Assembly (NCBI RefSeq): GCF_032852305.1
Contig: NZ_CP136594.1
Span: forward strand, 124,001-188,000
DNA from: Parasphingorhabdus sp. SCSIO 66989
GTDB taxonomy: Bacteria > Pseudomonadota > Alphaproteobacteria > Sphingomonadales > Sphingomonadaceae
Direction: 5' to 3'
DNA: 64,000 nucleotides
Of this stretch, positions 26,724 through 36,205 are shown one piece after another. The stretch's first letter is position 1; every line of letters starts with the position of its first letter. The position numbers and the translations under genes were made by a program. A model generated the notes under the pieces. It was given only the letters and a program-made list of their open reading frames with translations, was not told the DNA's origin and made no database searches.

Positions 26724-26755
26724 CGCTACTGAGCTTATCCCCACAAACATTTTGC

Positions 26756-27574
26756 TTACTCACCATCCTTTGCCTGCATCTTCGCAAACGCAAGCTGTAC
26801 ATCATATTCCGCATCGCCATCATAGCGCGGCGCATAGCGGTCGAACGCGGCATAGACCGCGTCCCAGCGCTCGCGCATGCGTTCGACATTATAGGCGTGA
26901 CTAACGCAATAGAACTCGCCCGCCAGTAGCTGTGGCACGATGATATCGGCGAACTGGTCGGCGGGCATGGCGAGATCCTGTGCCCAGTCGGTCAGTTCGG
27001 ACTGAACCCAGCCGGGCATGATCACCCCGGTGGTGATGTTCTCCGGCGCGTCGCGGCGCATCACTTCCATCAGGCCGAGCACCGCATGTTTGCTGGCGAC
27101 ATAGGCGCTGCCGGTCATCGGAATGGCGTTGAACAGCGCATTTTCCGACGCCACGGCATAGACCGCGCCGGGCTGGCCATCGGCGACCATGCGCTTGCCG
27201 AATTCGCTGATGCCGCTCCACACACCCCAGAAATTGACCTCGAACAGAGCCCGTGCCTCGGCCATATCCATATCAAAGGCGAACTGCCGCCCGCCACCAA
27301 CCCCGGCATTGGCGATAAACATATCGGCCCGGCCATTTTCGCCCCAGGCAAAATCAGCCAGCGCCGTCATATCCTCGGCTTTGGTAACATCGCCGACCAG
27401 ATATTTCGCATCGACACCCGCTTCGCCGAGCGCCTCGCACGCCTGTTGCAGCCGTTCTTCGCGCGGCTCGCAGAGGAGTATCCGTGCGCCTTCGGCCCCC
27501 AGCCGCTTCGCCAGTGCAAAGCCCAGACCTGTTGCGCCGCCGGTTATCACTATCGTTTTGCCCTGCACATCCAT
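26756..27574 (-). CDS. Short-chain dehydrogenase/reductase
   Basis: A classical SDR of 272 residues. The cofactor motif TGGATGLG (11-18), the NAG motif (89-91), the catalytic S143 and Y158-x3-K162 (YVASK) are all present, so it should be an active NAD(P)(H)-dependent oxidoreductase. The acidic residue after strand 2 (CEPREE) suggests NAD(H) preference. The substrate is unknown. It is a single gene; the A/T-rich lipoprotein gene follows closely on the same strand, but the base composition differs sharply. Confidence 0.9.
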   Translation of the reverse strand: MDVQGKTIVITGGATGLGFALAKRLGAEGARILLCEPREERLQQACEALGEAGVDAKYLVGDVTKAEDMTALADFAWGENGRADMFIANAGVGGGRQFAFDMDMAEARALFEVNFWGVWSGISEFGKRMVADGQPGAVYAVASENALFNAIPMTGSAYVASKHAVLGLMEVMRRDAPENITTGVIMPGWVQSELTDWAQDLAMPADQFADIIVPQLLAGEFYCVSHAYNVERMRERWDAVYAAFDRYAPRYDGDAEYDVQLAFAKMQAKDGE

Positions 27575-27650
27575 TGTCTTTCTCCCTCACGTCTTATCGC
27601 TTCAGAGCACAAACATAGCATAAGCCATAGGTGTACGATCTGACTGTTTC

Positions 27651-27746
27651 CGTCATTGCGAGAAGGCCGAACTTGTTTCGGGCGACGAAGCAATCCAGAG
27701 CGGCACTTGATCGGCTTTGGATTGCTTCGCTTCGCTCGCAATGACG
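27651..27746. repeat. CGTCATTGCGAG palindromic repeat, copy 2
   Basis: A 96-bp diverged copy of the repeat at 24606, with arms CGTCATTGCGAG and CTCGCAATGACG and inner CAATCCAGAG. Its right edge contributes the ATG that begins the next reading frame. Confidence 0.8.
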
Positions 27747-28076
27747 ATATTGGTGATAAATGCCAATCTAGGCAAAGACCAATTCAGCGCCTATCTGACC
27801 CTAATGCTTCCGATCATCCTGATGTTTTTCCTCGGCATTGCCAATTTCGCCATGCACAAGGCGGTGATGGAGTCCGGTCATCCGGCGATCCAGTCAACCC
27901 GCGTAGCCTTTGACCGCGCCACCGGCGGCTGGGGCGGTTATGCGCTGGAATATACCATATTGCTGGCAGCGATGAGCTTTGTGAATGTCGGCTATATGGC
28001 CGCGCTCGGCGCTTATCTCGGCTATACTTGTCTCAATGGCGTGGCGGCGTGGATATTGCTGAAGGGCAGGATGTAA
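27741..28076 (+). CDS. Small integral membrane protein, MAPEG-like
   Basis: A protein of about 111 residues with three or four membrane spans (LMLPIILMFFLGIANFAMHK, GYALEYTILLAAMSFVNVGY, AALGAYLGYTCLNGVAAWILL). The size and topology recall MAPEG-type or other small four-helix proteins, but no decisive motif is seen. The ATG at 27741 lies in the last bases of the palindromic repeat; GTG at 27753 is an alternative. Its stop overlaps the next start (TAATG), so the two membrane proteins are translated together. Confidence 0.6.
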   Translation: MTILVINANLGKDQFSAYLTLMLPIILMFFLGIANFAMHKAVMESGHPAIQSTRVAFDRATGGWGGYALEYTILLAAMSFVNVGYMAALGAYLGYTCLNGVAAWILLKGRM

Positions 28077-28630
28077 TGGAACCAGTGCATTTTACCCTGA
28101 GCGAACAGGCGATGATCGCAGCGCAGCGCGACTGGTGGCGCGGCGCAGCGAGCTGGAAAAAAATCGCCAAAGGGTGCGCGATTCTATGGTTCTTCTATCT
28201 TGTCTTTATGCTTATCCTCGGATGGACATCTGACGGTGATGTCAGCATCCAAGATGCGATTGGAATGGCGGTACTATCCCTATTGGTCACGATTGCTGTT
28301 GTCGCGATTATCCATATCGGCAGCTATCTGCTCACTCCCTATTTTGCTCGCAAGGCATGGCGGCAGCATCTCGCTATCCGCGCACCAACCAGCGTCAGTT
28401 GGGACGATAAGGTAATCGTCATCGACAATGAATATGGCCGCTCACAACTGCCGTGGAGCGGCTTTGTCGGTTGGCATGATGGACGCGACAATGTGTTGCT
28501 TTATCAGAGTGATAGATTGTTCAATATGCTACCCAAGACGGAGTTTTCGGAAGCCTTGCAGGCAGAGGTGATAGCACATCTGAAGGCCGCCAATGTGCCG
28601 CGTAAATATGGTCTCGGTCGTTCGAGATAG
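28076..28630 (+). CDS. YcxB-like membrane protein
   Basis: A 184-residue protein with an N-terminal cytoplasmic segment (MEPVHFTLSEQ), two membrane spans (about 32-55 and 65-90) and a C-terminal YcxB-like domain containing the beta-rich segment SVSWDDKVIVIDNEYGRSQL, then WSGFVGWHDGRDNVLLY. The family has no known function. The start ATG overlaps the preceding stop by one base. The 237-bp repeat element begins 33 bp after its stop. Confidence 0.75.
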   Translation: MEPVHFTLSEQAMIAAQRDWWRGAASWKKIAKGCAILWFFYLVFMLILGWTSDGDVSIQDAIGMAVLSLLVTIAVVAIIHIGSYLLTPYFARKAWRQHLAIRAPTSVSWDDKVIVIDNEYGRSQLPWSGFVGWHDGRDNVLLYQSDRLFNMLPKTEFSEALQAEVIAHLKAANVPRKYGLGRSR

Positions 28631-28663
28631 TGACAGCAGTGGCGAGTTGGATGATCGATAAAG

Positions 28664-28901
28664 GTTTCATAAAAGCCACTAAGGGAAAAAGCCAAAAAGA
28701 GTTAGTATCAAGAACAGAACTCAGTGCGCCTTCACGCATTAGATGCTTGGCGAGAGCGAACGATAATAGTCTCGTCCCCTTTGGGGACGAAAGCATGTTG
28801 CCAAGTCAGCCAAGAGAACGAAGGTCTGCCTGCATATCACTCTCTTCGCAGAATGGCGCGAGCCCTTTTTATCCTTTTTCCCTTAGTGGCTTTTATGAAA
28901 C
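28664..28901 (-). repeat. 238-bp TIR element, copy A
   Basis: The 28-bp terminal inverted repeats begin GTTTCATAAAAGCCACTAAG and match each other perfectly; the central hairpin CGTCCCC-TTT-GGGGACG (28773-28789) is at the midpoint. Judged by its interior (GGGCTCGCGCCAT on the minus strand) it is inverted relative to copies B and C. No target duplication is visible. Confidence 0.88.
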
Positions 28902-28931
28902 TGTCTCGCGCAGTGGTAACTGGAAAACCCT

Positions 28932-28953
28932 CCCCTCCCGCGAACAGGAGGGG
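28932..28953 (-). terminator. Terminator after the Cys/Met PLP enzyme gene
   Basis: The inverted repeat CCCCTCC / GGAGGGG has an 8-nt loop. On the minus strand it is followed by GGGTTTT, a short U-run. It lies 13 bp beyond the stop codon. Confidence 0.65.
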
Positions 28954-28965
28954 GTGATAGAAGGA

Positions 28966-30285
28966 TTACACCGCCGCCAAGGCCTGATCAAAGTCAGCGA
29001 TCAGATCATCGGCATCCTCGATACCGATCGAAATGCGCACCAGATTATCGGTGATGCCCAGCTGCGCCCGGCGTTCGCGCGGGACGGAGAGGTGTGTCAT
29101 CGCCGCCGGGTGGCTGGCCAGAGTCTCGGTGCCGCCAAGGCTGACGGCCAGCTTGGCGATTTTTAAGGAGTCGAGGAAGCGGAAGCTCTCTTCCTCGCCC
29201 CCCTTGATAAACACCGAGAAGGTGGAGCCCGCGCCGAGGCAATGGCGGTTATAAATATCCTGCTGGCGAGCGTCCGAGATCATGCCGAGATAGCCCAGCC
29301 CCTCGACCTTGGGGTGGTCGCCAAGAAATTCGCACACCTTGGCCGCGTTTTCGCCCGCACGTTGCATGCGCAGTTCGACCGTCTCCAGTGAACGCATCAG
29401 CATCCAGGCGGTATTGGGGTCGCAAATGCCGCCCATGGTGTTGCGTAATGCCCGCACCGGGTCGATCCATTTCTTCGCACCGGCAATCGAGCCAGCAACA
29501 AGGTCCGAATGACCGCCGACATATTTGGTGAGGCTGTACACAACCACATCCGCACCATGTTCCAATGGCCGCTGCCACAGCGGGCCAAGAAACGTATTGT
29601 CAATGGCGATCGGCGGGCCATCTTCGCCTAACACCGCATCGCGCGACGCCGATACCGCCTCAATATCCACCAGCGCATTGGTCGGATTGCCGGGGCTTTC
29701 GAGATAGACCAAAGCGACCTTGCCGCCCTGCTGCTCGGCTTGGGCTTTCGCTTGCTCCAGCACCGCGTCGAGTTCCTCGCGCGTCGCACCGGCGGGGAAA
29801 TCGACATAAGTCACGCCATATTTGCTTAGCCATTTGGCGACAAATCCTTCGCTGGCGGCATAGAGCGGGCCCGAATGGACAATCACATCCCCCGCCGAAC
29901 ACAGCGCCAGCATCATCACGCAGATCGCGGTCATGCCGCTGGAAAAGGCCAGCGCATCCTCCGCGCCATCCCAGACGCCGAGACGGTCTTCCAGAATCTC
30001 CTGATTGGGGCCGTTAAAGCGCGAATAAACCAGCCCTTCGGCACCACCGGGGCGCTTGCCGGTAATGCCCTCAAAATGACGCTTGCCCGCCGCAGCGTTC
30101 TCAAAGGCGAAGGTCGATGTCTGGAAGATCGGGGGTTTGAGCGACCCCTCGGACAAAGCCGGGTCAAAGCCATGCCCCATCATCAGAGTCGCAGGCTTTA
30201 ATTTGCGCCCGGCAATTTCCTCAATCGCCGGCTTGGGCTTGCGGCGCGGGGTTGGGGTATCGATAGAATCGCTGGTCTCTGCCAT
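28966..30285 (-). CDS. Cystathionine gamma-synthase family PLP enzyme
   Basis: A 439-residue enzyme of the Cys/Met metabolism PLP family. The cofactor lysine is K254 in SLTKYVGGHSD, and the phosphate-binding SSGMTAI (115-121) and IDNTF (228-232) motifs are present. Members include cystathionine gamma-synthase, beta- and gamma-lyases and methionine gamma-lyase; sequence alone does not settle the reaction. The N-terminal 30 residues are an unusual Pro/Lys-rich extension. It is a single gene with its own terminator. Confidence 0.9.
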   Translation of the reverse strand: MAETSDSIDTPTPRRKPKPAIEEIAGRKLKPATLMMGHGFDPALSEGSLKPPIFQTSTFAFENAAAGKRHFEGITGKRPGGAEGLVYSRFNGPNQEILEDRLGVWDGAEDALAFSSGMTAICVMMLALCSAGDVIVHSGPLYAASEGFVAKWLSKYGVTYVDFPAGATREELDAVLEQAKAQAEQQGGKVALVYLESPGNPTNALVDIEAVSASRDAVLGEDGPPIAIDNTFLGPLWQRPLEHGADVVVYSLTKYVGGHSDLVAGSIAGAKKWIDPVRALRNTMGGICDPNTAWMLMRSLETVELRMQRAGENAAKVCEFLGDHPKVEGLGYLGMISDARQQDIYNRHCLGAGSTFSVFIKGGEEESFRFLDSLKIAKLAVSLGGTETLASHPAAMTHLSVPRERRAQLGITDNLVRISIGIEDADDLIADFDQALAAV

Positions 30286-30485
30286 ATGAAATCCTCCCTA
30301 TAGGGCGCTGCCGGATATGTGAGTCTCTGTACGACCGACACCGCCCGAAAGCGCTCCCAGGAAGGCGGGAGCAATTAGTGATACTGGGCTTGGCGCAATT
30401 TCCTAACCTCCGCAGGAATGAACCGCCAGCTACCATATTTGGAATAACTTTTCGCGCTAGGAATAGCAATATACTGATAAGGACA

Positions 30486-30836
30486 TTACATCGTAGGGAG
30501 ACCTAATTCAGAGGCTTTCAGCTTAATATAACCGGAAGCCAATTCACCTATAAGTTTAATACCCCAAGAGCCGACTTTTTCAGCTCCATCTTTGGTTTTT
30601 CGCCAGATTTCTGGATCTCGAACCTTATCCAGAAACTCGTAGCCTTCCCAACTGATGCTGAATGCACCACTTGGCATTTTATCAATGAATCCTGCGGATT
30701 GAAGCATAGTCAAATGGGCAATTGTCTTCTCGCGGTTATCATCAAAGATAGGCAACTCACCAAGCATAAAAAGGCGCTCGTCCTGCTCCTCCATCCAAAG
30801 CAGCATTTCTCTGATTGTCTCCATATCGCGTTTCAT
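30486..30836 (-). CDS. DUF2513 protein
   Basis: A 116-residue protein with the DUF2513 pattern: start MKRDMETIREMLLWMEEQ, a winged-helix-like middle (TIAHLTMLQSAGFI) and SWEGYEFLDKVRDPEIW. DUF2513 genes are common on phages and mobile islands, with no known function. The DNA is richer in A+T than its neighbours, which suggests transfer. No phage or integration gene is nearby. The 200 bp between it and 30285 holds no gene. Confidence 0.78.
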   Translation of the reverse strand: MKRDMETIREMLLWMEEQDERLFMLGELPIFDDNREKTIAHLTMLQSAGFIDKMPSGAFSISWEGYEFLDKVRDPEIWRKTKDGAEKVGSWGIKLIGELASGYIKLKASELGLPTM

Positions 30837-30863
30837 TTCACAAAGCCCTAAATCGAAGTGTAG

Positions 30864-32315
30864 TTATACTAAAGTTGCCACCAGCCACACCGCCCCCACC
30901 ATCAACGGCACACCCGCCACATCGAGCAAAAACCCCGCCTTCAACATCCGTGGCAAAGATATATGATCGCTGGCCCAGGCGATGGCGTTGGGGCCGGTGC
31001 CGGAGGGCAGCATAAAGCCCCAGCTGGCGGCGAGTGCGGCGGGCATGGCGAGCAGCACCGGATCAACCCCCATGGCGAGGATCAGGCTGGCGACCACCGG
31101 CATGATCCCGCTTGCCGTTGCGACATTGCTGGCAAATTCGGTGACCAGTATCACCAACCCGACCAGTGCCACCGCGACCACAAGCAAGGGTACGGCAGAT
31201 AGCGGTTCAAGCGCTGCGCCGAGCCAGTCAGCAAGCCCCGAAGCGATAATCCCCGCCGCCAGTGCGAGGCCGCCGCCGAACATCATGATCACACCCCAGG
31301 GCGCGCGATTGGCCTCTTTCCAGACCAGCAAAGGCCGCCCGGTGCCATCGGGCAGGATGAACAGCAACAGGCCGCCGATAATCGCGATGCTGCCATCATG
31401 CAGCGCCCCGGCGGGCAATTGCGGCTTGACCAGAGGCAGCACCAACCACCCGGTGACGACGAACAGGATCACCGGCACCAACCGCTTTTCCGGCAGCGTC
31501 CATGCACCGGCATAGCCTATGGCGGTGCGCGCGACCGCGACATCGAAACTGTCCGACCCCAACCGCTGCACCCGCGCCAGGATCAGCGCGCAAATAGGGA
31601 TGCCCAGCACCACCACCGGCAGGCCATAGCTGGCCCAGCTGACAAAGGTGACCTCGATCGACAATGTCTCGTTGATCAGGCCGGCGGCAATGGCATTGGT
31701 CGGCGAGCCCACCAATGTGCCCAGCCCACCGATTGAGGCGGCAAAGGCAATGCCCATAAGCAGCGCCCCGGCAAAACCCTCTGTCTCGCCCGGTTTTACT
31801 CCGCCTGCCGCCAGCACCGCGACGGCAATCGGCACCATGATCAGCGTCGTTGAGGTGTTGGAAATCAGCATCGACAGCAGCGCGGTGGCAATCATAAAGG
31901 CGAGCATGAGACTTATGCTGCTGCCACTGCCCGCGCGGCGGATAATCGCCAGCGCCAGCCTTTTATGCAGCCCGGTGCGTTCAATCGCCAGCGCCAGAAA
32001 CGCGCCGCCCAATATCAGGAACAATATCGGCGAATAGAATTTCGACGCGGCGGTGTTGACGTCCATCACCCCGGTCAGCGGCATCACCAGAAACGGCAGC
32101 AAGGCTGTGGCGGTGAGCGGCAGCGCCTGGGTCATCCACCATGTCGCCATCCATAAGGTCAGCCCCGCCATCGCCCAAGCCGGGTCGGCCATGCCCAAGG
32201 GTGCGGGGAATATCAGCGTTGCCAGCATCGCCACCGGCCCGGCGACGAGGCCGATATTCTCGGCGGTGTTGCGGCCTGTTTTCGCGGTTTCCGGTGACAG
32301 GGGTGTAGTGGTCAT
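30864..32315 (-). CDS. SLC13/DASS family anion permease
   Basis: A sodium-coupled carboxylate or sulfate transporter of about 483 residues with some 11-12 membrane spans. The two Ser-Asn-Thr type substrate motifs of the DASS family are visible: SNTSTTLIMVPIA in the first half and EFASNVATASGIMPV in the second. The sequence does not tell dicarboxylate from sulfate transport. The ATG at 32315 (MTTTPLSP) is preferred over the longer frame at 32342. The 237-bp repeat copy B lies 55 bp upstream, within its promoter region. Confidence 0.88.
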   Translation of the reverse strand: MTTTPLSPETAKTGRNTAENIGLVAGPVAMLATLIFPAPLGMADPAWAMAGLTLWMATWWMTQALPLTATALLPFLVMPLTGVMDVNTAASKFYSPILFLILGGAFLALAIERTGLHKRLALAIIRRAGSGSSISLMLAFMIATALLSMLISNTSTTLIMVPIAVAVLAAGGVKPGETEGFAGALLMGIAFAASIGGLGTLVGSPTNAIAAGLINETLSIEVTFVSWASYGLPVVVLGIPICALILARVQRLGSDSFDVAVARTAIGYAGAWTLPEKRLVPVILFVVTGWLVLPLVKPQLPAGALHDGSIAIIGGLLLFILPDGTGRPLLVWKEANRAPWGVIMMFGGGLALAAGIIASGLADWLGAALEPLSAVPLLVVAVALVGLVILVTEFASNVATASGIMPVVASLILAMGVDPVLLAMPAALAASWGFMLPSGTGPNAIAWASDHISLPRMLKAGFLLDVAGVPLMVGAVWLVATLV

Positions 32316-32369
32316 TGAGGCGCTATAGCGCAAAAATTGCAATGCGTTAGCCCTGTTGGAGAGGGCGCT

Positions 32370-32606
32370 GTTTCATAAAAGCCACAAAGGGAAAAAGTAA
32401 AAAAGGGGTCGTGCTGTGTTGGACCGTGTTGGTGCAAACGCCGATATCAGCTCTTGCTGTCAAATAGCACTTGGTTTTTCGTCCCCAAAGGGGACGGGGA
32501 TTTTCCCGCAGATCTTCCCCAGGGTGATAGGAAGCAATGGCGGGCCGAAACTATATGCTTGATACGCCCTCTTCTTTCCTTTTTCCCTTTGTGGCTTTTA
32601 TGAAAC
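32370..32606 (+). repeat. 237-bp TIR element, copy B
   Basis: The 28-bp ends are perfect inverted copies (GTTTCATAAAAGCCACAAAG at the left). The hairpin CGTCCCC-AAA-GGGGACG at 32480-32496 is centred on 32488, exactly the midpoint. It lies between the YfiH-type and SLC13 genes. Confidence 0.9.
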
Positions 32607-32652
32607 TTCAAGCGGGCAAAAAGGAACGAGATTGAGGTTTCACAGAACCGCT

Positions 32653-32726
32653 CCGTTCGCCTCGAGCGAAGTCGAGAGGCAGATGCACGCGGTGGGCCGT
32701 GTCTCGACTGCGCTCGACACGAACGG
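32653..32726. repeat. CTCGAGCGAAGTCGAGAG palindromic repeat
   Basis: A 74-bp imperfect palindrome: CCGTTCGCCTCGAGCGAAG at the left and CTGCGCTCGACACGAACGG at the right. It is of a type common in bacterial intergenic DNA and directly follows element copy B. Confidence 0.7.
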
Positions 32727-32733
32727 TTGGAGG

Positions 32734-33492
32734 TTAGGCACGCAACCCAATCATCCCCAATTGCCGCCCCTCATTATCGCGGGCCTCATGCGTCGCGCGG
32801 CGGTGGCTGAAGAAGCGGTCGGGCTGGGTATAGGTGTCCTCGCCCATACAGGCCACAGTGTGCACGCCACAGCCCGAGAGCCGCGCGGCGATATAGCCTT
32901 CGAGATCAAATTGATGATGCTCGCTATCCTTGCCCGCGCCGAAAAAGCGGTCATTTTCGGCATTGGCTTCACAGAATTTGCGGTAGAAACCGCTATCCAC
33001 CTCATAGCTTTTCTGCGCGATGCACGGGCCGATCGCGGCGATGATATTTTCGCGGGTCGCACCCAGCTTTTCCATCGCGTCCACCGTTGCATCTGTCACC
33101 CCCGCCAGTGCGCCCTGCCATCCGGCATGGGCTGCGCCAACAACGCCTGCCGCATCATCGGCGAGCAGCACCGGGGCGCAATCCGCACCCAATACGCCGA
33201 GCAGGATATTCGGCTGGTCGGTCACCATCGCGTCGGCCTTGGGGCGATTGGCATCATCCCATGGCGCGCTGACCGTGACCACTTCGGCGGAATGGATCTG
33301 ATAGACACCGACCAGCGGCGCATCAGCAAGCACCGCGCCGGCCCATAGCCTGCGGTTGGTTTGGGCCGTGGCGAGATCACCACCGCCTGCCAGCCCGGTA
33401 TTGCCCAGATCAGCCAAGTCCTCGGCGCGCGTGGTGAAGCCATGCGCGATACGGTCCATGTCGTCAAAGGCGGAACAGCTCAGGAGCTTAGC
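32734..33492 (-). CDS. YfiH/laccase-domain purine nucleoside enzyme
   Basis: A protein of about 252 residues of the multicopper-like laccase-domain family (YfiH/LACC1), whose members act on purine nucleosides. The zinc/copper-site residues are seen in GADCAPVLLAD, AAHAGWQGAL and IGPCI, and the start block IAHGFTTR is typical. The start is uncertain: TTG at 33492 overlaps the pepN stop and gives the usual N-terminal length, while ATG at 33459 would shorten it. Overlap with pepN suggests an operon. Confidence 0.85.
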   Translation of the reverse strand, partial: AKLLSCSAFDDMDRIAHGFTTRAEDLADLGNTGLAGGGDLATAQTNRRLWAGAVLADAPLVGVYQIHSAEVVTVSAPWDDANRPKADAMVTDQPNILLGVLGADCAPVLLADDAAGVVGAAHAGWQGALAGVTDATVDAMEKLGATRENIIAAIGPCIAQKSYEVDSGFYRKFCEANAENDRFFGAGKDSEHHQFDLEGYIAARLSGCGVHTVACMGEDTYTQPDRFFSHRRATHEARDNEGRQLGMIGLRA

Positions 33493-36124
33493 CAAGGCTC
33501 TTGACCACCTGCTCGGTGGTGTCACGCGACAGGCCATCCACATTGCGGATACGCTCCAGCTCGGCGCGCATCAGCCCGGCGCGGCCCTCATCGAACCGCC
33601 GCCAGCGGCCCAGAGGCGGGATAAAGCGCGCCGCGGTCTGCGCGTTTTTGGGGTCGAGCGCGATCACCATATCGGCGAGCATGCGATAGCCCTGCCCGCT
33701 GGCATGGTGGAAGGCAGAAGGATTGCCGGCCAGCGCGCCATAAAGTGAGCGCACCCGATTGGGATTAGCCAGGGTGAAATCAGGATGCTTGGCCAGCGCG
33801 GCGATATGTTCGAGTACATCGGGATGGAAGCTCAGCGCCTGTAGCGAGAACCATTTGTCGAGCACCAGCGCATTGTCCTTATAGCGCGTATAGAACGCAT
33901 CGAGCGCCTGTTCGCGCAGCGGATGCTCCATCCCCGCTAAGGAGGCCAGCGCGGTCTGCCGGTCGGTCATATTATCGGCGGCCTCAAAATGCGCATGCGC
34001 GGTTCCCGCGGCATCGCCCACCTCTCCGGCGACGAGATAGGCCAGCGCCAACCCACGCATCCGCCGCGCACCCCGCGCTGCGCCATCCATGGCAAAGCCC
34101 GATGGCGCGAGTTTGACATAATGCTGCTGCCACTGCTCGGCCAAATTTGCGCCGAGCATCTTGCGCATCGCCTGGCGCGCCTGATTTACCCGATCGGGGC
34201 GGATTACCGCCATCTGCTCGCCGACAAAGCTCTCGCTTGGCAGGGTAAGCAATTCAGCGCGCATCGCTTCTTCCAGCCGGTCATCGGCGAGGATATCGGC
34301 AAAGACCTGCGCCAGCATCGCGTCGTCAATGACCTCGGCCTCGCTACCGCTGGCTTCAGAGACCAAACGCTCGGTCACCAGCTGTTGCAGCGCCTCATAA
34401 CGGGCGAAACTGTCATCATCATGCCGCGCGAGAAAGGCGAGCGTCTCGACATCCTGTCCGCTCGACAGGGTGACGGGGGCGGAGAAACCACGATTGATGG
34501 AAAGCGCCGGGGGTGCATCAAAGCCATCAAAGGTGAAGCGCTGTTCCGCTTCTTCGAGTACCAGCAACTGCTCGCCTTTATGCTGTCCGGTGGCACGGTC
34601 GATTAGCGCGGTTTTGAGCGGGAGCACCATCGGTTGCTTGTCCGACTGACCCGGTGTGTCGGGCACGCTCTGGCTGATCGTCAGGGTTGCGGTTTTGGCT
34701 TGCGGGTCATGGTCCAGCTTGGCCGTGACCTGCGGCGTCCCCGCCTGCTCATACCAGCGGCGGAAAACCGTCAGGTCAAGCCCTGCACCATCCTCCATCG
34801 CCAGCACAAAATCCTCGCATGTCGCCGCCTCGCCATCATGGCGATCGAAATAAAGATCCGTGGCTTTGCGGAAGCCATCATCCCCAGCAAGCGTCGCCAT
34901 CATACGGATGACTTCGGCGCCCTTGTTATACACTGTAGCGGTGTAGAAATTGGAGATTTCCATATAGCTGTCGGGGCGGATGGGGTGCGCCAGCGGGCCG
35001 CCATCTTCGGGAAATTGCGCCGCGCGCAGCACCCGCACGTCCTCGATCCGCTTGACCGGGGCGCTGCCCATATCGGCGGAGAAGCTCTGGTCTCGGAACA
35101 CGGTAAAGCCCTCTTTCAACGAGAGCTGGAACCAGTCGCGACAGGTAACGCGATTGCCCGACCAGTTGTGAAAATATTCATGCGCGACAACGCCCTCAAT
35201 CGCGTCGAAATCGGCATCGGTTGCGGTATCGGGATCGGCCAGAATATAGCGCGAATTGAAGATGTTAAGGCCCTTATTCTCCATCGCCCCCATATTGAAA
35301 TCGCTGACCGCGACGATGTTGAACACGGCCAGATCATATTCGCGGCCATAGCGTTCCTCATCCCAGCGCATCGAGTTTTTCAGCGCCGTCATCGCATGGC
35401 CGGTGCGCTCCAGATCGCCAGTGCCGGGACGCACCCATATAGCGAGATCGACCTCTTTGCCCGACATAGTGGTGAAGCTGTCGCGATTGGCGACCAGATC
35501 GCCGGCCACGAGCGCGAAGAGATAGCTCGGCTTGGGCCAGGGGTCATGCCATTCGGCAAGATGCCGCCCATCTTCCAGCGCCTCTTCACGCACCAGATTG
35601 CCATTGGAGAGCAGCACCGGAAAGCGCTCTTTGTCGGCACGCATTTCGACGGTGTAGCGGCTCAGCACATCAGGCCGGTCAGGGAAGAAGGTAATCCGCC
35701 GGAACCCCTCCGCCTCGCATTGGGTGCACAGCATATCGTTAGAGGCATACAGCCCCATAAGCTGCGTATTCTTGTCGGGCTGAATCCGCGTGGTGATGCT
35801 GATACGGTGGGCATCACCCGACAGCGGCAGGATAAGCGCGCCTTCTTCCAGCCGCCAGTCATTCGAAGCCGCACCATCGACCAACACTTCCTCCGGCTCC
35901 AGCCCATCACCTTCCAGCCGCAGCGGCTCGCCATGATCACCATTGCGCGTCACCTGAATATCGGCTTGCACCAGCGTCTCGGCGAGATCGAGATCAAAGC
36001 CGAGCGCGACATCGGGCACCAGCCAATCGGGCGGGCGATAGTCCTTGCGATAAATGGTGGGCGGCGTTGGCGGCGTCGCGGCTTCGGCCAGTTCCTTGTT
36101 CGGGGCGTGCGGATTGTCAGACAT
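33488..36124 (-). CDS. pepN: Aminopeptidase N (M1 family)
   Basis: An 878-residue zinc aminopeptidase that removes N-terminal residues from peptides in the cytoplasm. The zinc motif H315-E316-YFH319 with E338, and the exopeptidase motif GAMEN (279-283), are intact. The four-domain length matches Escherichia coli PepN. The N-terminal 25 residues are Pro/Ala-rich and extra. The upstream region carries G/C-rich palindromes. The YfiH-type gene overlaps its 3' end. Confidence 0.97.
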   Translation of the reverse strand: MSDNPHAPNKELAEAATPPTPPTIYRKDYRPPDWLVPDVALGFDLDLAETLVQADIQVTRNGDHGEPLRLEGDGLEPEEVLVDGAASNDWRLEEGALILPLSGDAHRISITTRIQPDKNTQLMGLYASNDMLCTQCEAEGFRRITFFPDRPDVLSRYTVEMRADKERFPVLLSNGNLVREEALEDGRHLAEWHDPWPKPSYLFALVAGDLVANRDSFTTMSGKEVDLAIWVRPGTGDLERTGHAMTALKNSMRWDEERYGREYDLAVFNIVAVSDFNMGAMENKGLNIFNSRYILADPDTATDADFDAIEGVVAHEYFHNWSGNRVTCRDWFQLSLKEGFTVFRDQSFSADMGSAPVKRIEDVRVLRAAQFPEDGGPLAHPIRPDSYMEISNFYTATVYNKGAEVIRMMATLAGDDGFRKATDLYFDRHDGEAATCEDFVLAMEDGAGLDLTVFRRWYEQAGTPQVTAKLDHDPQAKTATLTISQSVPDTPGQSDKQPMVLPLKTALIDRATGQHKGEQLLVLEEAEQRFTFDGFDAPPALSINRGFSAPVTLSSGQDVETLAFLARHDDDSFARYEALQQLVTERLVSEASGSEAEVIDDAMLAQVFADILADDRLEEAMRAELLTLPSESFVGEQMAVIRPDRVNQARQAMRKMLGANLAEQWQQHYVKLAPSGFAMDGAARGARRMRGLALAYLVAGEVGDAAGTAHAHFEAADNMTDRQTALASLAGMEHPLREQALDAFYTRYKDNALVLDKWFSLQALSFHPDVLEHIAALAKHPDFTLANPNRVRSLYGALAGNPSAFHHASGQGYRMLADMVIALDPKNAQTAARFIPPLGRWRRFDEGRAGLMRAELERIRNVDGLSRDTTEQVVKSLG

Positions 36125-36205
36125 GGCGCAGACTCTTACGCCCCATTGCCAATGGCCGCAATTGCGATTGTTGGCAGAGCATTCTAAAACTGGCGAGTAT
36201 ATAGC

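Noticed and set aside
28521-28796. Short frames in the 237-bp elements ending in FPLVAFMK or FPFVAFMK
   Set aside because: The shared peptide comes from the terminal inverted repeat, which reads the same from both ends; the rest of each frame differs in length and sequence.
34634-36187. 517-codon plus-strand frame over pepN
   Set aside because: Antisense shadow; the minus strand encodes a complete M1 peptidase with all motifs.
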